The translations under genes and the position numbers were made by a program. The notes under the pieces were generated by a model. The model was not told the origin of the DNA and ran no database searches. It saw only the letters and a program-made list of their open reading frames with translations. This document shows, one piece after another, positions 1-11,362 of a stretch of 64,000 nt of DNA (its first letter is position 1; every line of letters begins with the position of its first letter). This stretch comes from Syncephalastrum monosporum B8922 (Eukaryota > Mucoromycota > Mucoromycetes > Mucorales > Syncephalastraceae), in NCBI GenBank assembly GCA_000697355.1, contig JNEN01001218.1, forward strand, positions 62,001 to 126,000, given 5' to 3'.

Positions 1-2768
1 TCTGGCTGTCGGCTTTGGCCGCAATGCCTTGGATAACTTCCTTGCAACGTACGAGGTAGGCGTAGTCCGGATGGTCCTCGTCTGTCTTTTTAATAATGGC
101 CTCGAGCAGCAGCGGGTAACGCTGCATGCGCGTGACCGGGTTGAGCAGAAAGTGGCGGAACTGCAGACGGCGCAACTTTGGATTCTTTTCCGCGTCGGCC
201 AGGAACCGGCTAAATTCAGGATTTTGCGCCTTTTCGGCGCCCACCAAGTATTCACTGAGTGACACGCGCGGACTGTAGGTCGTAAAAGGCTTCTCGAAGT
301 ACGCAAAGTGCTGGACAAGGATATCGCCGATCATGGGTACACATTTCTTGTCGAAGCGACGCTGAAGTTCCAAAAGGTCCTTAAATAGGGCCGCGCTTAC
401 TTCACGCAGTTCCTCATAGTTGTTGAAGACTTGCTTGATAAAGTAGCCACGCGTTTGTTCGTCCAAAATGGTGCCTCTGCTCAACGGTGTCACAATCACC
501 TAAATTCATTTCCATTGTCAGAAGATCTTGCCTTGACACGCAAACGTGGAAGACAGTACCTCATGCAGCGCGTCCAGATCGTCACGATACACTTCTTCCG
601 AGTAGATCATTTCATTAATGGCCTCCTGGCGGTCACGTTCGCGCTTCGTGACAGTCTCTAAGAGTTCTCTCGGCACACGTTGCGCCCATGCCGTGTGAGG
701 ATACGACTAGATGATAATCAGTATTGTATCCTTTAAACTCCCATGTCTCACCACTTACTGTGCTGGCATCCAATGTGGCGGTGGATCGCACCGACGAAGC
801 ACGCGACAGGTTGGCATGCGACTAAAAAAAAGCATACTCCTGTTTAGCCCAATGCGCCAAGGCACCTGTCCTCCTTTGACTTACCATGAACTCCTCCTCA
901 TACACCTCAGGCTTATTGGGACACCGCGGCGCATAGCAGCCACCTGAACCCGTCTCGCACCCGTACGTATAGCAGCGTGTTAGACTCGTCAGGATACCAG
1001 TGGGGACATCATTCTCGGACGCGTCCTCGTCAAACGTATAAATCTCATCAGGCGAGTTGTAGACCGTGCCTGTGATGAGCGACTTTTGCGAATAATAGAC
1101 GGGCTCAAAGAGCGCCGGTTTGCAATGCATCAATGCGTTGGCGATCAGAATACAGTACCCGTCCGGGACGGATTTGTCGGCGAGAATCTCCCGCAGCGCT
1201 TTCTGTGATATGTGTGTGACATGTATTAGTGAATAATCATTGCCGCCGTCATTAGAACGGGGAAGGGGGGCTTATTTTGACGTACCACTGCCTCGGCTCC
1301 GGTAAATGATTCAGGATACTCGTTGGCGCAAAACAACTCGCGCACATGCTCCAGGGCCTTGATCTTTTTAATAAATGCGCCGCTGAGGTTGGACAGGGCC
1401 GAGTAATCCACATCGGGAATCGAGATGGCCGACAAGGTGGATTCGCGCTGGTGCTGCTGCTGCGGCGTGGGCCGGCTCGGGCGTTCGGGCTCCTCCGTGG
1501 ACGATGGGCCTGACAGGGACTGCTCCGGCTGCGCAGGAGGAAACACCTCATGAGAAGGCGTCGGGGGAGGGCCTTGTGATGGGGCAGGCATGGGCGTGGT
1601 ATCGACAGGCGCGACAGGCGCGACAGGCACAGTCGGCTCATACTGTTCCTGGGGGTGGTCTTGATGCTGAGGCGGCTGAGGTTGCGGAGGTGGGAATGGG
1701 GCCCGGGCCGCAGGTTGATGGTAGTAGTAATCGTCCTCTTCATCACTGCTATCGGGTGAGACGGGAATAAAAGGCACCTCGTCGTCTTCGCCGGCGAGCT
1801 CAGACGTATTGATGGGCGAGGGTCGCGCATACTTGGGTCGTTCGATGGTGGTGATCGTGTTTTTCATGGAGGATCCTGTGCGTCGATGGCCCGAGGAGGT
1901 GGACGAGGAAGGCGCGCGATATGCGTCACCGGGCGAGTGGGTGGAGCTCATCGAGTTGCGGCTGCCGTGGTAGCTACCGGCCAAGTCCTGCGAGGTGGGC
2001 CGTGAATAAGACGAGGTGACTGAAGGCTGCGGTGCATGCTGTTGCTGGTAACCAGCCGGTGCATACGCCACGGGAGGTGGTGGCTGCTGGTAGTGCATGG
2101 AGGGTGAGCCGGGTGGCGTGCGTCGAGCAGGATACTCTTGGGCGTAGGCCTGCTGCGGGTTCGCGTTGGCAACGGGGGGCGACGAAGGCACGTTCATGCC
2201 GTTGTTTAGAGCGGCATGGTGCAGGGGCGGCTGAGGCGAAGGGTCGACGAGTCTCTGTGGCGGATAGCCCACACCGTACGTGTTGTGGCTCGGCATAGGG
2301 GTGGTCGGCGGCGGTTGCTGGTATGTTTGCTGCTGCTGCTGCTGATATGCCTGTTGTACATGCGCACCCTCGTAGCCATAGTTAGCGTAGCCACCTTCGT
2401 TGCCTTGGTAACGGTAAGCGTTGTAGTCAGTTTGGTCATAATAGTTGTCTTGACGCTGCTGCTGCTGCTGCTGTCTAGCAGGATCGTTATAATAATCCTG
2501 ATAGCCGTAGGAGGCATTCTAGGAGGGCATATGAGCGAACGTTGTGCAAGCATGTCTGTATGACAAGCGAAATGAGAGTGCTTACGCTGGTAGGCCGGGC
2601 ATAGTCCGACTCGTGATGAGGTTGGGCAGGCGGCCTTTGTTGCTGTAAGGATTGACCTCGGGGAGGTACGTACTGTGCCGAAGGGTTGTTGGTATATTCA
2701 TTGTAGTATGGGTCAATGTAGTTGCCCATGGCAGCACCTTCGTACTGTCCTTGCTGCTGGCCAGACAT
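1..2768 (-). CDS. Rho1 guanine nucleotide exchange factor (ROM2/RGF1-like), 3' part beyond the window
   Basis: Exons read on the minus strand are 2768-2586, 2518-1286, 1202-885, 706-560 and 499 to the left edge, all phase 0. About 470 N-terminal residues are low-complexity and rich in Gln, Pro, Ser and Tyr. A DEP-like domain follows (roughly residues 440-530, with ILIANALMHCKP), then a cysteine-rich motif near 549-566 (CYTYGC...CYAPRCP) that I associate with fungal Rom/Rgf GEFs. A Dbl-homology domain starts near 600 (AINEMIYSEEVYRDDL) and is still open at base 1 after NPVTRMQRYPLLLEA. The PH and citron-homology domains expected next lie outside. By family, the protein loads GTP onto Rho1 at the plasma membrane and drives cell-wall integrity signalling. 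The start is the ATG at 2768, just before the Gln/Tyr-rich tract. It is divergent from the lipase gene across a 1.1-kb spacer. Confidence 0.88.
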
Positions 2769-3871
2769 GACGAAGAAAGAGGTCGGCTCAAACTACTGCT
2801 ACTACGTGGATGAGACGGGCGTCTTTTTCTCTTCTCCTTTAAGATCCCGAATGGAATTGCAAAAGAAGAGAACAGGCAGCGAAAGGGGGGGGGGGGAAAA
2901 GCGGTCAGATAAGCAATAGCCAAGAGTGGGTTCCAACTCACAGAAGATCGTGTGCTTTTTTTGTCTCGCCTTGCCTGAATTGAAGAAGTTCAGACCGGCC
3001 CGTTTTCAGGACCTTTAACCCCGAGTGTGACGTTCACGAAATAAGTAAAGGCTGGCACAAATACTACTTCACTCATCTTACTGTAGTAATGATAATCAAC
3101 TATAAGCATAATATCCAACCACGCAAAAACAAGATATGCCCGCCTCAGCCCTTTCTAGCAAACATTTTTTCATTTTGTAGAATACCATATTCTACATTGC
3201 TGACCAAGCAAAAGGGTGTGATACAAAGGAAGAATAGCCATGAGAAACTCTGATTCAAGTTCAATTGTGCACCCTAGCCTAAATTACCACAGTATAAACT
3301 TTGAATGTGATATCTTAATTTGCCTGCATTGCCAGACAAGTTCTTCTCTTCTTTCATTTCTTTTTCCATCATTTTATTTCGTAAGTCGCTTGACACGCAC
3401 CGTACATGGATAGAAATTTTTGGTTTTGTCGCTTAATTTGTATGCTGCCAAGAAAAGAAAGATCCAGACACTTTTATTTCTTTTTTCTTTTTTTTTTTTT
3501 TTTCTTGCCTAAGAAATCCACAGGTCAGCCGTAATGATTACTTGGCTCGTCACAAATAACAAAGTGACACCTACGTAACGCTCTTTTTACTTCAGTAGCG
3601 GCAAAAGGGGGCGCGCAAAGCATATAAGATGTCGACATACATATGCAAAAACCTTATTTTTTTACGTGCAATCTGGGGTTATCAAAAACTGGCAGAGACA
3701 GCCTGAGGTGGTGATGGAGTTGTGAGCCAATGAAAGGGTATGCCGGGGTTTGAAGAGGGTGTGTCTCCCTTTTGGGCCCTTGATTTGATGGGCATTCTGA
3801 TCCCTCTTTCTTCCCTTCCCTTTCTTTCTTGTATCTTCGTCGTGTCCCATTTCCGTTGACACCCCGAGTTG
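2769..3871. other. Intergenic spacer between divergent RhoGEF and lipase genes
   Basis: No credible coding region. The stretch is AT-rich with a G tract at 2886-2895 and a long pyrimidine/T tract near 3477-3503. It presumably holds both promoters; I recognise no specific element. Confidence 0.6.
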
Positions 3872-5732
3872 ATGCACACACAGACCAATGCTTCCTCTCC
3901 TGTAGACCCTTTGTATTTGCGCGCCAATCCCGCCTCCTCATCCAGCAAACAGTCTTCTCCCGCCATGACCGTTGCCCCACCCCGCGCGAGCGCCAGCACA
4001 TGCGCCATGCGGCCTAGTGTGCCCATCTATGAGTATCGGCCAGTCTCAAGGATCAAGCGATCCTATCTGGAATCCTTGATACTGTTCATTCATAAAGTCG
4101 TCTCGACTGTCCTGTCGTGGTCTATCCTGCTGCTCATCACCACCATCGCATTTTTTCAGACCCGATACAACACCAATCACGACTCCGCACGCCGCCATAT
4201 CGAGGACGACCAACACGATCCACAGGAAGAAATTACGCAGGATGAATCCTACTATGCGCGACGATGGGGCTACACCAGTGAAAGCTACGAGATTGTCACG
4301 TCCGATGGATATGTTCTCCGTATGCATAGAGTAACAAAAAAACAACAGCAATCGTCGGCCACAGAGAGCATAAATGGTAACATTGAAAAATGATGGAAAC
4401 TAGTGTGGACTTATATGCAGGAACTTGACTGACCTTTTCTTTCTTTAGAGAGGCGTCCACCTGTGCTCGTGGGACACGGGCTTTTTCAATGCTCGGGTGC
4501 GTTTGTTTTGAACGAAGAACGGTCTTTGGCGTTTGCCTTGGCCGACCAAGGCTATGACGTGTGGATGGGCAACACACGTGCCACGAGCTCGCTTCATCAC
4601 GTCTCACTTTCGCACAAGGATCCAGAGTACTGGGATTGGGGCCTGAAGGAGCTTGGCGCTTACGATTGGACTTGTCAGATCGATTTCGTTTGCCAACGTA
4701 CCGGATTCGACAAGGTAAACAGATGACATAGGGCCCTGCTTTGGAATATTCACTCTTTCTGCCCTCCTTTCAGGTAGCCTATATCGGCCATTCTCAAGGC
4801 AATGCCATGGCTTTTGTGGGTCTAAAGCTGCGCCCCGAGTATGCGTCCAAGCTTACCTGTTTCATCGCGCTTGCACCCGCTGTCTTTTCTGGGACGCTGG
4901 TCAGGTATAAAGAAATATATAAACGAATGCCAAGCATATGTTTGTCTCACAACACGTGCAAATATAGTAATTTTCCCTTGCGACATCTTATTGCCTTGAA
5001 CAGCTGGCTTTACAGTCTTATTTTCGGTACGCCCGCGCCGAGCACACATGCTTTCTTCCTTTACTGACACGCGTACATCCATTAGGACGAGGTGGTTTCA
5101 TACCGATCATGCAGTTTGCGCAGAATGTTTGCCATCCCGTCATGTTCTCCCACATGGCATACTGCATGTTCTCCTATCTATTTTCCTGGTGGGACCACCA
5201 CTGGTTGCGACGACGAAAACCAAAGTATTTCCAGTTCACGCCGCGACCCGTCTCGGCGCGTCTCATCTTTGATTGGATCGAGGGCTGGGGTAAGCGCTCG
5301 GTGTGTTTGTATGCCACCGCGCCGCCCTTGCAGCCTTCGGACACATCTACGCCGCTTCTCTCTGAATTTAAAGAAGAGGAGGTCGAGGGCGTGGCCAAAG
5401 TCCCTCTTGCCGTTTTTTATGGCACAGACGACTACCTTGTCGATGGAGAGCGTTTCGTGCGGACGTTTGAAGGCTACGAGAATCATGGCATGTCCCAATC
5501 ACCCATGTTGATTTCACGGACCCTTTCTACAGGCCAGATACCTCCTTTCAAGACTATGGGCGATGATGAAGCCAAGCGAGGGCACAACAGCTTGTTTCCC
5601 ATGCTGCGTCTCGTCTTGGCGGAGCGCATCAATGGGTACGAGCATATGGATACCATTTGGGCTCATGACAACCATGAGACGACGTACCCTGGCGTCTTTC
5701 GTATCTTGGAGTCCACGACTTACACGACTTAG
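3872..5732 (+). CDS. Membrane-anchored steryl-ester/acid lipase (TGL1/YEH family)
   Basis: Exons 3872-4376, 4449-4714, 4774-4904, 5004-5026 and 5086-5732 give 523 residues in one continuous frame. A single N-terminal membrane segment lies at about residues 68-95. The acid-lipase core then carries the oxyanion motif HGLFQCSG, the DVWMGNTRA block and a nucleophile elbow GHSQG near 262-266 (Ser264). A candidate acid lies in GTDDYLVDGE (about 421-430) and the catalytic His in YEHMD (about 495). By family it hydrolyses steryl esters or triacylglycerol at lipid droplets, ER or plasma membrane. Exon 4 is only 23 nt, inferred because it alone bridges the frames. The ATG at 3872 is the most upstream; Met32 (ATG at 3965) is an alternative start. 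An AATAAA follows the stop at about 5759. Confidence 0.85.
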
Positions 5733-6586
5733 AATAGCCCCTAACCTACATTTATTTTAATAAAGTATAATACAGCATGACTTGTCATTATTCTCATGCT
5801 CACCATCTACATTACTTACTCGGGACAGTAGCTCACTTTGCTATCAATGGCATATACCGTGCGTATTGTTGGATCAGTACACTTGTGAAATAATTTTATT
5901 ATGAAAAATATCAAGGAAGATGCAGCATACATTATGTACTGTATGTAGAGCACATATTTTTATCTCTCGTGCAGCACCAGCATAATTTGTAATGTTGCGC
6001 ATGTCCTCACTAACACCGAATCGTGATTGTGAACATGCACACTCCTGCCCCATGGACAAGACCGTCATTTCCGCCTGTTATTAGCATGCACGATGTCGAC
6101 GACTGGATAATGTTTACATATTCAGGATTGATGGATCTTTGGTTAGCAGCTCAGTAACCAAGGAGGAGTCGGCCCCGCGCTAGGCTCAGCAGAAAGCATA
6201 CAATATTCACAACCTGCATAGTTATCGATGCCCCCATAAGACAACCCCGGAAGCGTCGCTACGTATCGGTCCAGCGATCTGTTTTGGTCAGGATACTATG
6301 TAAAAGAATTGCAGTATAATTTTTCATTCGACCGGTCTGAAATCAGCAGAATGGGAAGTCCGCCATCCCTCGTCCGCATTGCTATTACTACACTTTAGGT
6401 AAACTCAAATATACGTAAGCATACTCATTTGACAAGAGCCTGTCTGCATGAGAGCGGCGCTGACTTGATTTTAGAAAAAAGAAATGCTTATGCACAGTGC
6501 ATATACGAAGATTACGAAAACACAACGTTTATAAGAAGCAGATAACATTCTCCGGGTGAGATATTTCTTGTATTCGTCACATCAGT
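5733..6586. other. Intergenic spacer, lipase to small secreted protein
   Basis: AT-rich. It holds the lipase 3' end with an AATAAA near 5759 and, at its right end, the TATA-like element of the next gene. I see no coding signal. Confidence 0.6.
6528..6536 (+). promoter_or_regulatory. TATA-like element upstream of small secreted protein
   Basis: TTTATAAGA lies about 55 bp upstream of the ATG at 6587, a usual spacing for a fungal TATA element. Inferred from sequence and position only. Confidence 0.4.
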
Positions 6587-6921
6587 ATGCAGCTATTTCT
6601 CTTTGCTCTACTCTTCACTTGCGTCCTTCTTCACTCAGTACACGCCGTCCCACTCAATGATGAAAGCCAGCAAGTTGGAAAAGGCACCAGTAAGGAATCC
6701 GTTCTTGTAGTGAAAGGCAAAAGTTTTGGCTCAATAGATTCGTGGTTCTTATTTATAAAGCTCATGCTGAGTCCATCGGGAAACGTGCCGGTAATGGCCA
6801 CAATCCCGAACTGCAGAAGTGCCTGGAATCCTGTGAAGCGGAGACATTCTATCTTTATTACAATAGCTGCGTAGCCCATTGTCACTATACCTACCCTGAC
6901 CCAGACGCGCATCGTTCTTGA
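6587..6921 (+). CDS. Small secreted cysteine-patterned protein (CX3C-X11-CX3C), unknown function
   Basis: The ATG at 6587 opens an unspliced frame that loses sense after about 35 codons. Splicing GTAAGG at 6690 to the AG at 6759-6760 (71-nt intron) joins 6587-6689 to 6761-6921 in frame and gives 87 residues. Residues 1-20 are a strong signal peptide (hydrophobic core, then a VHA/VP cleavage-like site). The mature part is about 67 residues with exactly four cysteines arranged C-x3-C-x11-C-x3-C, separated by a Tyr-rich stretch (FYLYYNS). Twin CX3C motifs define disulphide-stapled helical hairpins such as small Tims, CHCH-like proteins and plant alpha-hairpinins, but here the context is secretory. 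The function is unknown; candidates are an apoplastic or antimicrobial-type peptide or a wall protein. The second exon ends in frame at TGA 6919. Confidence 0.68.
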
Positions 6922-7530
6922 TATCATCAAAGCAGATTGTATCTTATTGCCTATAATACACGAGATATTGATGATAGATTGTTTTCACCCATTTGCATTC
7001 ACTATTGAACTTGTGCAAGGCAGTGTCTACGCATGCAATTCAGCCATAAGTTATACAGAATACAGTACTGTCTATGGAGGGCATATTCTCCTCACATTCT
7101 CAAATCGCGTGACCCCTCTGATACTCACAATGCTTTTATCTCTATAGGTAATTGCTACTATATATTACTTCCCCTGCCCCGGTTTCGCGCGACGGATGTC
7201 TTACCACGCATCTAAGATGAAAAAGGACACAAGCAAGTATACATGTATGATCTATGATACAGCTGTAATTTGACTTAAGATAGCCCTAATAGCCGGCTGC
7301 TTCTGCTACTTTATGCTGAATATCATACTTACAAACATGATGCATATTCCATTATTCTATGTCTTGATATAAAGAACACAGTGGCATGAAAGCTCTGATT
7401 ACACCGTTTTAGGTTCATTACCAAATAGGATTCTGATGGCGTTCAAAGTCCGACAGAGCTGAGTGAGATTGTTGTTGAGTTGTCGCAGCAAAGCATTTGA
7501 CTTTCACTCTTGCTCTCAGATTCAACCACC
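6922..7530. other. Intergenic spacer before SF3B1
   Basis: AT-rich with only short ORFs of no recognisable content. It contains the SF3B1 promoter; I recognise no specific motif. Confidence 0.6.
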
Positions 7531-10500
7531 ATGGCTGACGGTAAGCGCCCATTAGCAGGGATAAACCACGATCTGACCACAGCGGTAGACATTGAACGAG
7601 AGATCAAGGCTGCGCAAGCCAAGCGCGCCGAAAAGATATCTGACAAGGATATCAGCCAAGCCGTCTTAAACAACGAAAAGCATGCGAGCATGGCCGGTGT
7701 CTCGTATGACACTGATTTGTACACCAAAGACAAATACGAAGGCTATGCTACTTCGATTGCCGTCAACGACGACGAAGACGAAGATGCGGATGAAATGTAT
7801 CAGGAAACGAAGCGACGACTGAATTCGTACACCGTCTCTAAAGATGCCATGAGCGAAGCCGTGCAAGGCGCTGATGCGCACGATCCTTTTGCTGAGACCA
7901 CCAAAGCACGTCATATCGCCGGCCGCGAGGACAGCTACCGCCAGCAGCGATTCAACCGCATGCTGTCGCCCGAGCGCGCCGATGCATTTGCCAACGAGGA
8001 CAACAAAGAATCACGATCGTACAGCGAAGTCATTCGTGAGGTCGAGCTCGAAAAGGAGCATCGCCGTGTCATGTCGGCGATTGCCAACAAGCAGCGTGAG
8101 GAAAAGGAGAACAAATCGGCCCCATCGGTGGAGGAGACACCCCGAAAGAAGCGACGATGGGACGTGGCGACGCCCGGCGGTGACAACCTCGACGCCACGC
8201 CACGCACCTCGACCGAAAAGCGCTCGCGATGGGATGCAACGCCTGTCAGCACCTCGCGCGAGTGGGATGCGACGCCCCGCGCGAGCACCACCGGCACGAA
8301 GCGATCGCGGTGGGATGCGACGCCCGTGAACACGGATGTGTCTGCCACGCCTGTGGCGGGCAATGTCATGATGACGCCCACCCCAAGTCAACTCCAGGTG
8401 CCCTCCACCCCCGAAGCTGCCAACGCCATGCGGTGGGAGCGTGAGCTCGACGTGCGCAACCGTGCGCTCTCAGACGAAGAGCTCGACGCCATGTTCCCGG
8501 CCACGGGTTACAAGATCCTCGAGCCGCCACCTGGCTACGAGCCTATCCGCACCCCGTCGCGCAAGCTCATGGCGACCCCGACCCCGATGGGTGAGTCCGG
8601 CTTCATGATGCAGGAGGAGGCACGTGGCGTCGTCTCGATGGACGTGCCCCAAGAGATTCCGGGCGTCGGCAGCCTGCCGTTCTTCAAGGACGAGGATATG
8701 CAGCACTTTGGCAAGCTTCTCGAGGACCGTAACGAGGAAGAGATGTCTGTCGACGAGCTCAAGGAGCGCAAGATCATGCGCTTGTTGCTGCGCATCAAGA
8801 ACGGCACACCGCCCATGCGCAAGACTGCCCTGCGCCAGATCACAGACAAGGCCCGAGACTTCGGTCCTGGCCCGCTCTTCAATCAGATCCTGCCCTTGCT
8901 CATGTCGCCCACCCTCGAGGACCAGGAACGCCATTTGCTCGTCAAGGTCATTGACCGTATCCTCTACAAGCTGGATGATCTGGTCCGTCCCTTTGTCCAC
9001 AAGATCCTCGTCGTCATTGAACCGCTTCTCATTGACGAAGATTACTATGCCCGTGTCGAGGGTCGCGAGATCATCAGCAATGTCTCCAAGGCGGCCGGTC
9101 TGCCCACCATGATCACCACGATGCGTCCGGATATCGATCACCCCGACGAGTACGTGCGCAACACGACCGCCCGTGCCTTTTCTGTTGTCGCCTCTGCGCT
9201 CGGTATCCCGGCCCTGCTGCCGTTCTTGAAGGCAGTGTGCCGATCCAAAAAGTCGTGGCAAGCCCGCCACACCGGTATCAAGATTGTCCAGCAAATTGCG
9301 ATCCTGATGGGCTGCGCTGTCCTACCTCACTTGAAGAATCTCGTTGAGGCCATCGGTCACGGTCTCGAGGATGAACAGCAGAAGGTGCGCACCATCACCG
9401 CCCTGGCCATCGCCGCCTTGGCCGAGGCTGCTGCGCCGTACGGTATCGAGTCCTTTGACTCGGTCCTCAAACCGCTTTGGACCGGCATCCGCAAGCACCG
9501 CGGCAAGGGCCTGGCCGCATTCCTGAAAGCCATTGGCTACATCATCCCCCTCATGGATGACGAGTATGCCAACTACTACACAAAGGAAGTCATGGTGATC
9601 CTGATCCGTGAGTTCCAGTCGCCCGACGAGGAGATGAAGAAGATCGTTCTCAAGGTTGTCAAGCAGTGCGCGGCCACAGACGGCGTCATGCCCGCCTACA
9701 TCAAAGAAGAGATCCTGCCCGACTTCTTCAAGCACTTTTGGGTGCGTCGCATGGCCCTGGACCGGAGGAACTACAAGCAGCTGGTGGAGACCACGGTCGA
9801 GCTCGCCAATAAGGTCGGCGTGGCTGAGATCGTCGGCCGCATCAACCTTGGCCTCAAGGACGAGAGCGAGCCGTACCGCAAGATGGTGATGGAAACGATC
9901 GAGAGCGTCGTGTCGAATCTGGGCGCGGCCGATATTGACCCGCGCATGGAGGAGCTCCTCATCGATGGTATCCTGTACGCCTTCCAGGAACAGACCGTCG
10001 AGGACGTCGTCATGCTGAACGGTTTCGGTACGGTCGTGAATGCGCTCGGCCTGCGCATCAAGCCCTACTTGCAGCAGATCTGTTATACCATCCTCTGGCG
10101 CCTGAACAACAAGTCGGCGCGCGTCCGGCAACAGGCGGCCGATTTGATCTCGCGCATTGCGGTCGTCATGAAGACGTGCGGTGAAGACAAGTTGATGAAC
10201 CAGCTCGGCCAGATCCTCTACGAGTACCTCGGCGAAGAGTATCCCGAGGTGCTGGGTTCCATCCTGGGAGCGCTCAAGAGCATCGTCAACGTCATTGGTA
10301 TGGCCAGCATGACGCCGCCCATCAAGGACCTTCTGCCGCGCCTCACCCCCATCCTGCGCAATCGACACGAGAAGGTGCAAGAGAACTGTATCGATCTCGT
10401 CGGCCGTATCGCCGACCGTGGTGCCGAATACGTGTCCGCGCGCGAATGGATGCGCGTCTGCTTCGAGCTGCTCGATCTGCTCAAGGCACACAAGAAGGGC

Positions 10501-11199
10501 ATTCGCCGTGCGTCCGTCAACACCTTTGGTTACATTGCCAAAGCTATCGGCCCGCAGGACGTCCTCGCTACTCTGCTGAACAACTTGAAGGTCCAGGAGC
10601 GCCAGAACCGTGTATGTACGACCGTCGCTATCGCCATCGTAGCTGAGACCTGTGCGCCCTTCACGGTGCTTCCCGCCCTCATGAACGAATACAGAGTACC
10701 CGAGCTTAATGTCCAGAACGGTGTGCTCAAGTCACTGTCCTTTATCTTTGAATACGTCGGTGAGATGGGCAAGGATTATATCAATGCGGTGACGCCACTC
10801 CTCGAGGACGCTCTCATGGACCGCGATCTCGTCCATCGGCAGACTGCGTGTACCACCATCAAACACATGGCGCTCGGCGTCGTTGGTCTCGGCTGCGAGG
10901 AGCCGCTCCAGCATCTGCTCAACTACATCTGGCCCAACATCTTTGAGACCAGCCCGCACGTGATCAACGCCGTCACCGATGCCATCGAGGGTATTCGCGT
11001 CGCGCTCGGCCCCGTCACCATCCTGCAGTACGTGCTCCAAGGTCTGTTCCATCCGGCACGACGCGTGCGCGAGGTCTACTGGAAGATCTACAACAGCATG
11101 TACATTGGTAGTCAGGATGCCCTGGTGCCATATTATCCCCGCATCGATGACGAAGAGAAGAATTGCTATCAGCGATTCGAACTGGATTATCAACTCTAA
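7531..11199 (+). CDS. SF3B1: Splicing factor 3B subunit 1 (SF3b155/Hsh155/Prp10)
   Basis: A single uninterrupted exon of 1222 codons from ATG 7531, preceded by CCACC. The N-terminal 450 residues are disordered, with four degenerate RWDATP-type repeats (about residues 208-270) that in the family bind UHM splicing factors and are phosphorylated at TP sites. From about residue 420 the HEAT-repeat superhelix matches human SF3B1 nearly throughout, including [30 protein letters not shown] and [20 protein letters not shown], and ends in YRPRID-like and FELDYQL sequence typical of the family C terminus. It is the scaffold of the U2 snRNP SF3b complex that clamps the branch-point helix. Lys618 corresponds to human Lys700. 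It is unusual for this window in having no intron despite 3.7 kb of coding sequence, and it is markedly GC-rich. Confidence 0.98.
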   Translation: MADGKRPLAGINHDLTTAVDIEREIKAAQAKRAEKISDKDISQAVLNNEKHASMAGVSYDTDLYTKDKYEGYATSIAVNDDEDEDADEMYQETKRRLNSYTVSKDAMSEAVQGADAHDPFAETTKARHIAGREDSYRQQRFNRMLSPERADAFANEDNKESRSYSEVIREVELEKEHRRVMSAIANKQREEKENKSAPSVEETPRKKRRWDVATPGGDNLDATPRTSTEKRSRWDATPVSTSREWDATPRASTTGTKRSRWDATPVNTDVSATPVAGNVMMTPTPSQLQVPSTPEAANAMRWERELDVRNRALSDEELDAMFPATGYKILEPPPGYEPIRTPSRKLMATPTPMGESGFMMQEEARGVVSMDVPQEIPGVGSLPFFKDEDMQHFGKLLEDRNEEEMSVDELKERKIMRLLLRIKNGTPPMRKTALRQITDKARDFGPGPLFNQILPLLMSPTLEDQERHLLVKVIDRILYKLDDLVRPFVHKILVVIEPLLIDEDYYARVEGREIISNVSKAAGLPTMITTMRPDIDHPDEYVRNTTARAFSVVASALGIPALLPFLKAVCRSKKSWQARHTGIKIVQQIAILMGCAVLPHLKNLVEAIGHGLEDEQQKVRTITALAIAALAEAAAPYGIESFDSVLKPLWTGIRKHRGKGLAAFLKAIGYIIPLMDDEYANYYTKEVMVILIREFQSPDEEMKKIVLKVVKQCAATDGVMPAYIKEEILPDFFKHFWVRRMALDRRNYKQLVETTVELANKVGVAEIVGRINLGLKDESEPYRKMVMETIESVVSNLGAADIDPRMEELLIDGILYAFQEQTVEDVVMLNGFGTVVNALGLRIKPYLQQICYTILWRLNNKSARVRQQAADLISRIAVVMKTCGEDKLMNQLGQILYEYLGEEYPEVLGSILGALKSIVNVIGMASMTPPIKDLLPRLTPILRNRHEKVQENCIDLVGRIADRGAEYVSAREWMRVCFELLDLLKAHKKGIRRASVNTFGYIAKAIGPQDVLATLLNNLKVQERQNRVCTTVAIAIVAETCAPFTVLPALMNEYRVPELNVQNGVLKSLSFIFEYVGEMGKDYINAVTPLLEDALMDRDLVHRQTACTTIKHMALGVVGLGCEEPLQHLLNYIWPNIFETSPHVINAVTDAIEGIRVALGPVTILQYVLQGLFHPARRVREVYWKIYNSMYIGSQDALVPYYPRIDDEEKNCYQRFELDYQL

Positions 11200-11362
11200 A
11201 GAAAACAAAAATCCCTCGATTTTCCTTTTTTTCACAACCTTTCTTCTTTGACATCATCTATTCACAGGAAAAAAAAATTCTCATTTGATTTATGCCGTTT
11301 CTTTTTCGATTGTCTGAATCTATTTTATCTACAAAATGCGAGTGCTGCTGGTTTTCTGTGGG

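Noticed and set aside
8470..9294. 274-codon minus-strand frame inside SF3B1
   Set aside because: Antisense shadow of the same kind; no independent start or splice signals.
9322..10491. 389-codon open frame on the minus strand inside SF3B1
   Set aside because: It is the antisense shadow of a GC-rich, strongly conserved SF3B1 region; its composition (runs of Leu, Asp, His, Val) is typical of antisense frames and it matches no family.
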